Assembly (NCBI GenBank): GCA_023300065.1
Contig: JALZWJ010000213.1
Span: forward strand, 1-11,086
DNA from: Akkermansiaceae bacterium
GTDB taxonomy: Bacteria; Verrucomicrobiota; Verrucomicrobiia; Verrucomicrobiales; Akkermansiaceae
Length of the DNA stretch: 11,086 nucleotides
Reading direction: 5' to 3'
A program made the position numbers and the translations under genes. Under the pieces are notes generated by a model, which saw only the letters and a list, made by a program, of their open reading frames with translations, made no database searches and had not been told where the DNA came from. Positions 1 to 5,667 of the stretch are shown one piece after another; position 1 is the first letter of the stretch; each line of letters starts with the position of its first letter.

Positions 1-413
1 CCTTTCAGGCTGATTTCGAGATGACTGATTTTGGTTCCTTGAGGGAGTTCGAGGATATCTTCAAGCTTAACTCCCTCTTTAAAGACAACGTCGTGGATTT
101 TTCCAGATGTCTCGTCGTGAAAATGGCAATGATCCGTCAAATTCGGGCAGTAGCGGGATGACTCACGCTCAAGATTGACCTGACGGACCAAATTATGGCT
201 CACGAGGGCCTCAAGGCAGTTATAAACTGTTGCGAGCGAGATGGAAGACATCCGCTTTTGAGCCCGGCTGAAGATATCGTTCGCCGTAGGGTGATCCCGT
301 TTTGCCAAAACGACCGCCAGCACTTCACGCCGCTGCTTGGTCATACGAAGCCCCTCTAACTCTGCTGGAAACTCCGCAGGATTAGGGTTTGTATGTTGAG
401 CGAGAGAGATCAT
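1..413 (-). CDS. Fur/PerR-family transcriptional regulator (3' end cut by window edge)
   Basis: This is a metal- or peroxide-responsive DNA-binding repressor of the Fur family; 137 codons are visible and the C-terminus lies outside the window. I read it by hand on the minus strand. A winged-helix domain covers residues about 20-80, with the LRMTKQRREVL start and the recognition helix SLATVYNCLEAL (59-70). The dimerisation and metal region follows, with RYCPN (87-91), HCHFHDE (95-101) and KIHDV (105-109). Aligned by eye with Bacillus PerR, the iron ligands H37, D85, H91, H93 and D104 correspond to H41, C89, H95, H97 and D108, so the Asp that marks PerR is a Cys. The first structural-zinc CxxC of typical Fur/PerR is absent (D100, S103), as in Irr-like members. 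The ATG at 413 gives the usual short N-terminal arm; M24 (344) would cut into the domain. A PerR-box-like site lies 47 bp upstream. Family is certain; the sensed signal is inferred. Confidence 0.93.
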   Translation of the reverse strand, partial: MISLAQHTNPNPAEFPAELEGLRMTKQRREVLAVVLAKRDHPTANDIFSRAQKRMSSISLATVYNCLEALVSHNLVRQVNLERESSRYCPNLTDHCHFHDETSGKIHDVVFKEGVKLEDILELPQGTKISHLEISLK

Positions 414-459
414 GGACGGCCGAAAGCTAGATCCATTCTTAGGTGGTTCAAGCCCTAAT

Positions 460-474
460 TTGGAATTATTCTAA
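460..474 (-). promoter_or_regulatory. PerR/Fur-box-like operator upstream of the Fur-family gene
   Basis: TTGGAAT-T-ATTCTAA is a 7-1-7 inverted repeat in which 6 of 7 positions pair. It is close to the Bacillus Per box TTATAATNATTATAA. It sits in the 93-bp gap between the Ig-like gene and the Fur-family gene, about 47-61 bp before the regulator's start. On the minus strand it includes TAGAAT, which could serve as a -10 hexamer, so binding there would block transcription. Autoregulation is typical of the family; for this gene it is inference. Confidence 0.6.
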
Positions 475-506
475 TTCTTGATTACCGACGATTTCACCAG
501 TGCCTA

Positions 507-1388
507 TTACTCCAACATCACCTTAAGGCGGTAGAACTTCTTCCCAACAATCGGGATACTCAGCACGATCGCGGCGTCTGTGCGGGTCACATTCTCGCTA
601 GCCACATCTTGCCAATCCGCCTCAAGGTCACTCCCTTCTTCAAAGCTCACTGCCAACGCACCGGCCGCCACATTTAGCGGGATCGCATAACGCATCTTCG
701 TGGCATCATCCGGATCAATCCCAAAGGTCCCTGGCATCGTCTCCGGTTTCGTCGGATCGAGGTCTAAAACAAACTCCATCTCATTGGTAATCCCGTCTCC
801 ATCTGGATCCGCCGTCGGCGCGACTAAGGCAGGATCGTCTAAATCGCTGCCTGCCCAAAACTCAGTGAGAAAAAACGCAAACGGATCTTCTTCCACCCCG
901 GGGTCGACGGTCAGAGTCAGCAAATACGGAGCCGTCGTTCCACGGGTCCGATTCTCAAAACGGTATCCAAAAATCGTAATTTCATACTCCCCGGGAACCG
1001 TTGGAATACCCGCCAAGAAGATCGTCCCACTCCCGTTATCAGGGCCGAAAAACGAAAGCCCCTCAGGCAAAGTCTCTAGCACGCCATCAGTATTGGCACT
1101 TGCCGCGCGCAACACGTATTGACTCACCACAAACCGCCAAGAGAACTGATCACCCACAGTGACCGTAGCAGTCTCACTGGCGCCATCCTGCGGAACAATC
1201 GTCACTGACTGGCCAGACAGGGCGTGAGTGCCCACGAAGGTGACCGTTAAGGGGGCAGCCAAGTTCACCCCACCTGTCGCCCCGAAGATCGGAGTCAGGC
1301 TCTTCAGAAAAGGCAAACGCTGCGCAACCATCGCGAGGCTACTCGCTAGCACATTTACCGTTCTTTCATACGCGATCCGATATTTCAT
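507..1388 (-). CDS. Ig-like and calcium-repeat protein, last gene of the ApbE/DUF3570 operon
   Basis: This is a 293-residue protein of unknown function, probably extracytoplasmic. Residues about 107-140 (LPEGLSFFG...GIPTVPGEYEITI) match the putative-Ig (He_PIG) pattern LPxGL...GxPTxxGxYxxTV. Residues 194-208 (DPDGDGITNEMEF) look like a thrombospondin type-3 or EF-hand-like calcium loop. The protein ends KFYRLKVMLE, a tail common in large verrucomicrobial secreted proteins. I chose the ATG at 1388: it lies 4 bp after the DUF4266 stop, which suggests translational coupling. The open frame runs on to 1481, but that part only mirrors the DUF4266 coding sequence and contains an artificial VVVVV run. 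From this start there is only a weak hydrophobic N-terminus (residues 12-35) and no clear Sec signal peptide, so export is uncertain. A role as a surface partner of the redox proteins upstream is a guess from context. Confidence 0.8.
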   Translation of the reverse strand: MKYRIAYERTVNVLASSLAMVAQRLPFLKSLTPIFGATGGVNLAAPLTVTFVGTHALSGQSVTIVPQDGASETATVTVGDQFSWRFVVSQYVLRAASANTDGVLETLPEGLSFFGPDNGSGTIFLAGIPTVPGEYEITIFGYRFENRTRGTTAPYLLTLTVDPGVEEDPFAFFLTEFWAGSDLDDPALVAPTADPDGDGITNEMEFVLDLDPTKPETMPGTFGIDPDDATKMRYAIPLNVAAGALAVSFEEGSDLEADWQDVASENVTRTDAAIVLSIPIVGKKFYRLKVMLE

Positions 1389-1392
1389 AAAA

Positions 1393-1608
1393 TTAATTAC
1401 AGCCACAACCACCACCACCGATTCCGTTACCTCCCTGAGATGCTTCTCGTGAAAAATACATATGGTCCGACATGGCATCACCCAATGAATCCCGCCCTGG
1501 TGCCATTACCTTGGCCGCCAAGTTTTTGCGCTCCGCCGGAGTAGATACATTCGTACAAGAAGGCAAAATAAACGCGCAAATCGCTAATAGTTTAAGTGCT
1601 AAGGACAT
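1393..1608 (-). CDS. DUF4266 small lipoprotein
   Basis: This 71-residue protein matches the DUF4266 family as I remember it: a lipoprotein signal, an R..LA..xM segment, HMYFSREAS, and a glycine-rich end GGGGCGCN. The signal is residues 1-17 with lipobox LPSC, so C18 would be lipidated and the mature protein has only 54 residues. Conserved-looking residues are R27, M35, H49, S53, R54, E55 and the terminal C68-G-C70-N71. The function is unknown. The Cys-Gly-Cys end and the location beside an FMN transferase suggest a redox or metal-binding role, which is inference. I chose the ATG at 1608 because the hydrophobic signal follows at once; the frame extends to 1668, but those residues are hydrophilic. 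The gene overlaps the ApbE stop by 17 bp and ends 4 bp before the next start, so all three are probably co-translated. Confidence 0.93.
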   Translation of the reverse strand: MSLALKLLAICAFILPSCTNVSTPAERKNLAAKVMAPGRDSLGDAMSDHMYFSREASQGGNGIGGGGCGCN

Positions 1609-2536
1609 AGTGGTGAATTTTTGAGCTAAAAAGTGTTTCCGAGGACCCCTGCAAAATTGCTTCAACACCGAATTTTCGATCGATCAATTCCATCCCGGCG
1701 GCCAGTCCTAACACACAACTAGTCGTCGCAAGAAGGCCTGCTGTCAAACAGTCATCTGCCAAACACGAGGAAGTCAGGACCTCTGTTTCCGCTGGCCGGC
1801 CAGTGCGCACATCGATGATATGACCGAATTTCTCCCCTCCAATCATCCGAAATCGCCTTCCATTCCCCGAGGTCGCCAAACCTTTTCCACTCACTGCTAA
1901 TCGATAGGCTGATCCGTTTTCCACCCTCGCATCCTCCACACCCAGCACCCAAGCCTCCCCCTGCGGAGGTGTTCCGATGGCAGCCACATCCCTGCCTAAA
2001 TCTACCAAACAATCTTTGATGCCAAAGCGCTTGGCTTCACCGATCAAGCGGTCCACCGCATACTCCTTCCCAAATCCACCAATCTCCAAAGCCATCTCCT
2101 TTTCCGGTAAAAACACCTCACCACTCCCCCACTCCACCGATGGCCAAGACACCAACTCCTTCGCTTCTAAAACCTTCTCCTCACTCGGCAAGCAATTCCT
2201 CTTACCAGCCTCATCCCACAAAGTAGTCATCGGAAGTGACGTCGGGTCATTCAAGCCATCCGTCACCCGGTAAGTATGATCACAAAGCCTTAAAATCTCC
2301 TCATCTTCTTCCGAAACTTCCACCGCTCGGCGCCCCGCCTCCGCATTAATTCTACACAACAAGCTCTCCGGCTTAAACCTCGACCACCGAGCCTCAAACT
2401 CACGTAGCCACCCTAAAGCTGCCTTACGATAATCCTTCGCCGCCTCTACCGACTCCGTCCGGAACTGCACCTCGCACACCGTTCCCAGCGCCTGAAACTT
2501 AAGCCGAAAGAGACCCGCTGTGAGATTCTCCGCCAT
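1592..2536 (-). CDS. apbE: ApbE-like FAD:protein FMN transferase
   Basis: ApbE enzymes cleave FAD and attach FMN through a phosphoester to a Ser/Thr of exported proteins, using magnesium. This protein has 314 residues, a normal core length. Numbered from the ATG, motifs in order are ALGTVCEV (16-23), SRFKPES (52-58), DPTSLPMTTLWD (97-108), GGFGKEYAVD (153-162), VDLGRD (178-183), TSGNGRRF (222-229) and GHIIDVRTG (238-246). Three positions are odd. The usual KGY is KEY. The usual HxxDPxTG has V for P. The C-terminal AD(A/S)LAT reads AGLLAT, which loses the Asp known to bind the metal (G267) but keeps the Thr (T271). No signal peptide or lipobox is visible, although classical ApbE is exported. 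The start is ATG 2536; a GTG lies directly in front at 2539. It lies 15 bp after DUF3570 and overlaps DUF4266 by 17 bp. Family is secure; activity is not proven by the sequence. Confidence 0.92.
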   Translation of the reverse strand: MAENLTAGLFRLKFQALGTVCEVQFRTESVEAAKDYRKAALGWLREFEARWSRFKPESLLCRINAEAGRRAVEVSEEDEEILRLCDHTYRVTDGLNDPTSLPMTTLWDEAGKRNCLPSEEKVLEAKELVSWPSVEWGSGEVFLPEKEMALEIGGFGKEYAVDRLIGEAKRFGIKDCLVDLGRDVAAIGTPPQGEAWVLGVEDARVENGSAYRLAVSGKGLATSGNGRRFRMIGGEKFGHIIDVRTGRPAETEVLTSSCLADDCLTAGLLATTSCVLGLAAGMELIDRKFGVEAILQGSSETLFSSKIHHYVLST

Positions 2537-2551
2537 CACTGAATTACTGAA

Positions 2552-3724
2552 TTAGAAACTCCACTGAATGCCCGCTGAAATCACATTTGCGGTCGGGAAA
2601 AATGAATCCGGCGTGTCTGAATCGAGGCCATTGATCTCATATCTCTCCACTTGTAAATCTAGGATCACATTACTCCGCAGCTCCCAAGCCATTCGCACCC
2701 CGTAAGTCAGAGCCTCCTGCTCAGAGATCCGGTAATCCGAAGAATAATTTTCCCCACTCCCATCGATCAAACCAGTCCCATCGATCCCCGTCCCAGTCAG
2801 GGTCGGAAAATAAAAATCAGCCGCGCTCTGTCGATAATATCGTAAATACGGCGTCACACTCAGCTGCGGATTCACCTGCTGAATCCATTTCAGCTCAAAG
2901 GTATGCCCCTGCAGACCATGGTTATTCGCAAAGAACCGGTAAGACCCATTCAATGCCGCACCAGCCTGTTCAAAATAGTGCCGCAAGTTCAACTTGGCCA
3001 CAAACCGATCCTGCTCATCAGGCCGGTTCTCCGCAAAATTCAAAGTGTTCGTAATCGTTTGCTCCCCCCCGAATGGAGAGATCACCACAAAATCCCTAAT
3101 CTGAGAAATCCGGCGATAAGGATCTGAGAGATACCCCTCACTCCGGCCATAACCAGCGTTAAAATCTAAGAGCGTATTTGGCCCCAGAATCTGAGAAACC
3201 CCAACACTCAAATCAAACGTATCCTTATCCTCATCTTCAAAATTACTCGTCCCACCAGTTGGTGATGCCAACACCTCATCAAAGGCAAATGACACCCCTC
3301 CCGTTACCGTCGTATTTTTCTGATTAAACTGTCGACTGACCCTCGCCGTCACCGCATTCGACCGATAGTCCTCCTCCTCACTATGCGCATACTCAAAGCT
3401 CAGCGTGTAATCATCAACCTCATGCTCAATCGTGGCCACCACCACCTTCCGCTCATCGTCAATCTGCTGGAAGAGGAAGTCCGTATCATCTCCCACCGCA
3501 TGCGTCCCTGTCGGAGTCATCCCGCTTAAAGTATCGATCGCTAAACGCACGCTCGCCTTCGTCTTCCCCCAGCGATGCTCGTAATCCAGATAATGTGACT
3601 CCACCCCGATCCGATCCCCTTCCTCCTGGTAGAGCTGGAAGCGATACTTCAAGGCATCTTGTCCCGATGCCGCACCGACCGTCAGAGCAGGGAAAGCGGG
3701 AAAGAAAAGGGATCGAAATTCCAT
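2552..3724 (-). CDS. DUF3570 outer-membrane beta-barrel protein
   Basis: This 390-residue protein has an N-terminal signal-like segment (1-21, ending AASG), followed by alternating amphipathic strands and a terminal GIQWSF. A final aromatic residue is the usual outer-membrane barrel signature. It matches DUF3570 by its layout: YRFQLYQEEGDRIGVESHYLDYEH near the start, DTLSGMTPTG (64-73) where the family has, from memory, DxLTGASPxG, an S/E-rich EEEDYRS (116-122), and GYLSDPYR (197-204). The function of DUF3570 is unknown. Its recurrent neighbours are ApbE, DUF4266 and thioredoxin-like proteins; no thioredoxin is visible here. The DxxSGxT motif is close to the Dxx(S/T)GA(S/T) acceptor motif of ApbE substrates, so it could be the flavinylated partner, but this is a hypothesis. 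The start is supported by a strong Shine-Dalgarno sequence nine bases upstream. It follows the isomerase gene by 48 bp. Confidence 0.9.
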   Translation of the reverse strand: MEFRSLFFPAFPALTVGAASGQDALKYRFQLYQEEGDRIGVESHYLDYEHRWGKTKASVRLAIDTLSGMTPTGTHAVGDDTDFLFQQIDDERKVVVATIEHEVDDYTLSFEYAHSEEEDYRSNAVTARVSRQFNQKNTTVTGGVSFAFDEVLASPTGGTSNFEDEDKDTFDLSVGVSQILGPNTLLDFNAGYGRSEGYLSDPYRRISQIRDFVVISPFGGEQTITNTLNFAENRPDEQDRFVAKLNLRHYFEQAGAALNGSYRFFANNHGLQGHTFELKWIQQVNPQLSVTPYLRYYRQSAADFYFPTLTGTGIDGTGLIDGSGENYSSDYRISEQEALTYGVRMAWELRSNVILDLQVERYEINGLDSDTPDSFFPTANVISAGIQWSF

Positions 3725-3733
3725 GGCTTAGTA

Positions 3734-3742
3734 ATCACCTCC
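3734..3742 (-). promoter_or_regulatory. Strong Shine-Dalgarno of the DUF3570 gene
   Basis: On the minus strand GGAGGTGAT lies nine bases before the ATG at 3724. It is a near-perfect complement of the 16S rRNA tail. Most other genes in the window have weak or no such site, so this one supports the chosen start and suggests that the barrel is translated strongly from within the operon. Confidence 0.75.
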
Positions 3743-3772
3743 CCACCTTCCCATGTCGATCTTTCTCTCACA

Positions 3773-4630
3773 TTAGCCTTTCCCCACTTTTTCAATCACC
3801 GCCGTCTCTCGCAGCTCCCTCGCCAACCCCTGTAGCGCGCCTCGTCGCTTCCGCGCCAAGGCCCTATTCTCTAGCTCCTCTCTTACTTCCGCCAGTGGCA
3901 CTACCTCCTCTTCCTTCCGTTCCACCACTTTTACCAAATGCATCGCGTGCTCATAAACCATCACCGGCGAAACCTCCCCCACCCTCATTGAAAACAGCGC
4001 CGCTTCAAAGGGATTTGTCGGCCGATCCAGCGTGATCCATCCTAAGTCCACCTTCCCGGTCGTCTTCTCAGTCTCCCGCCCCGCTGGCTCTAAAAAATCG
4101 CCGCTCTCCAGCACCTCCTCACGTAGGCCACACATCTTAGCGAACACCTCCGGCGCCGTCGTATTCTCATTCAACGTCTTCATCACATGCAGACTCCGCA
4201 CCTCCGCCGGAGATCGATATTCATCTCGGTGCTCCTCATAAAAAACCTCCACCTCAGCCGCACTCACCTGGTTGTCAGCCCCCAGTAATTCAGAAATCAA
4301 CTTCTCCATCCGCATCGACGCCGCAATCTCATGCCGCATCATATCGCGCTGCTTATCCAACATCTCCCAAGACGCCCCATTCTCTCGGTAAGCATCGATC
4401 ACCTCCTTCAGCCTCGGCTTAATCTCCTCCTCCGGAATCTCCTCAAACCTCTTCTCAGCCTCCTGCGCGATCAAAATCGAGTCCGCCACCTCCTGCTCCG
4501 CCTGCTCATAAAACTCCCCATCCCGCTCACAGCACTCCCCCTGAATTCGCTGCTCCTCCGCCCCCTTCACCCGATTGAAGGTCTCCTCCACCAACTCCTG
4601 ATCAACCAACTCACCATTCACACGTAACAT
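3773..4630 (-). CDS. Parvulin-type (PpiC/SurA-like) peptidyl-prolyl cis-trans isomerase
   Basis: This 285-residue protein catalyses proline isomerisation during protein folding. An acidic helical SurA-N-like part covers about 1-135 and opens MLRVNGELVDQ, like the VNGxxI opening of the family. A PpiC rotamase domain covers about 140-238: SPAEVRSLHVM (140-150), KVDLGWIT (193-200), FEAALFSMRVGEVSPV (208-223) and HAMHLVKVVE (228-237). The two histidines expected in parvulin active sites are present (in SLHVM and MHLVK). A basic helix rich in R and K ends it. From the ATG at 4630 there is no signal peptide or membrane anchor, so it appears cytoplasmic, unlike SurA; a GTG start at 4690 would add only a Gly/Trp-rich stretch that is not a signal either. 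It is the first gene of the DUF3570-ApbE-DUF4266 operon, so its client may be one of these products. Confidence 0.87.
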   Translation of the reverse strand: MLRVNGELVDQELVEETFNRVKGAEEQRIQGECCERDGEFYEQAEQEVADSILIAQEAEKRFEEIPEEEIKPRLKEVIDAYRENGASWEMLDKQRDMMRHEIAASMRMEKLISELLGADNQVSAAEVEVFYEEHRDEYRSPAEVRSLHVMKTLNENTTAPEVFAKMCGLREEVLESGDFLEPAGRETEKTTGKVDLGWITLDRPTNPFEAALFSMRVGEVSPVMVYEHAMHLVKVVERKEEEVVPLAEVREELENRALARKRRGALQGLARELRETAVIEKVGKG

Positions 4631-4735
4631 TCCAGAACCTTGCCCACCCCACCAAAAAAACACCAGCCCCTTTCCCCCACACCACCCCACGGAGATTTGG
4701 CTTTAGCCCGATTGCAGATCCTAAGCCCCACAACC

Positions 4736-4762
4736 ATTCCGTGTCATCCGTGTATTCCATGG
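4736..4762. repeat. 9-bp periodic intergenic repeat (CCGTGT type)
   Basis: Three 9-base units follow one another: ATTCCGTGT, CATCCGTGT and ATTCCATGG, then TTCAAAAA. They lie in the 234-bp divergent gap between the isomerase and the CPBP protease genes. I recall similar CATCCGTGT phrases between genes in Verrucomicrobiota and related phyla, so it is probably a dispersed genomic repeat rather than an operator. The rest of the gap is C-rich and shows no clear promoter or hairpin. Confidence 0.6.
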
Positions 4763-4864
4763 TTCAAAAATCCCTCAACCAAGCCACCATTCATCCACCA
4801 TCCACCAACCCCCAAATTTAAACCTTCAACATCCCCCCCAAAAACCTGAACCTCCCCCAAACCA

Positions 4865-5656
4865 ATGTCGGACAACCCCTACATCCCACCGCGAGTATCC
4901 CCCCCTCCGCTCCCAGCACTCGATCCCCTCAAAAGAACCCCATGGAACGGCTGGTGGACTCTCCTCTGGGCCATCGTCCTCTTCATTTCCTGGCAGATCA
5001 TCATGTCCATCGGCTTCGGCATTGCCCTAGGCGTCAATGGCGCCATCGACTCAGATCTCGACCCCACCAAACTCCAAAAATCCCTCGCCGACTTCACCAC
5101 CGATGGCGACATTATCGGCATCATCGCCTTCACCACCATCTTCTTCATCTGCCCCGCCTGCTGGCTCATCGGCAAGCTCCGACCCGGCTGGACTGGGTGG
5201 GAATATCTAGGGAACACCAAAACCAAATGGTGGCACTGGCCCGTCTGGGGTGCTGCCACCATCGCCTGCTCACTCCTCTTCGGCCTCATCGGACCCCACC
5301 TCGGAGTCGATGGCCCCGACGACTCCATGGTCGCCATGGGCCAATCCACTCAACACCCCATCCTCCTCTACCTAGGCGTCGGCATCGGCGCCCCCCTTGT
5401 TGAAGAATTCATCTTCCGCGGCGCCGTCTGGCGAGGCTGGCGCGCCTCCCGCCTAGCCCTCCCCGGCACCCTCTTCCTCACCTCCCTCTTCTGGGCCATC
5501 CTCCATGTCCAATACCCCGCCGTCATCATTGCCTACATCTTCTGCCTCGGACTCGTCCTCGGCATCGCCCGCGAGAAAACCGGCAACCTCTGGGTCCCCG
5601 TCTGGATGCATGCCCTCAACAATGGCCTCGCAACCCACAGCATGCTTAACCTATAA
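4865..5656 (+). CDS. CPBP-family intramembrane glutamic endopeptidase
   Basis: CPBP (CAAX protease and bacteriocin-processing, Abi/Rce1-like) proteins are membrane proteases that cut within or near the bilayer. This one has 263 residues. After a proline-rich cytosolic tail (1-25) come hydrophobic segments at about 31-58, 83-102, 126-144, 165-180, 200-215, 218-235 and 243-258. The three catalytic motifs are in order: EExxxR as EEFIFR (180-185), an aromatic-xxx-H motif as WAILH (210-214, with W for the usual F), and HxxxN as HALNN (249-253). The substrate cannot be told from the sequence. The gene is divergent from the isomerase operon and is followed after 11 bp by the SGNH hydrolase gene, so the two are probably co-transcribed. 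Codons end strongly in C, as in the next gene. Confidence 0.92.
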   Translation: MSDNPYIPPRVSPPPLPALDPLKRTPWNGWWTLLWAIVLFISWQIIMSIGFGIALGVNGAIDSDLDPTKLQKSLADFTTDGDIIGIIAFTTIFFICPACWLIGKLRPGWTGWEYLGNTKTKWWHWPVWGAATIACSLLFGLIGPHLGVDGPDDSMVAMGQSTQHPILLYLGVGIGAPLVEEFIFRGAVWRGWRASRLALPGTLFLTSLFWAILHVQYPAVIIAYIFCLGLVLGIAREKTGNLWVPVWMHALNNGLATHSMLNL

Positions 5657-5667
5657 ACCCTCCTACC

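Noticed and set aside
1186..1200. DGASETAT in the Ig-like protein as an ApbE acceptor site
   Set aside because: It has one residue too many between Asp and the final Ala-Thr and lacks the Gly of the Dxx(S/T)GA(S/T) motif; the DUF3570 motif fits better.
1389..1481. N-terminal extension of the Ig-like protein beginning MMPCRTICIF
   Set aside because: It lies inside the DUF4266 gene on the same strand in another frame, and its valine run is only the shifted reading of the Gly-Cys codons. The ATG at 1388 directly after the DUF4266 stop is the sensible start.
3595..4035. Plus-strand open frame of 146 codons rich in Pro, Ser and Leu
   Set aside because: It lies opposite the DUF3570 and parvulin genes, whose domain matches are clear; its composition only reflects their antisense strand.
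4631..4690. GTG-started N-terminal extension of the parvulin (Gly/Trp-rich)
   Set aside because: It does not look like a signal peptide, there is no family precedent, and the ATG at 4630 begins the typical VNGE segment.
4640..4849. Plus-strand open frame in the divergent gap, Pro/His/Lys-rich
   Set aside because: Low-complexity composition from C-rich intergenic sequence, no start signal, and it contains the 9-bp repeat.
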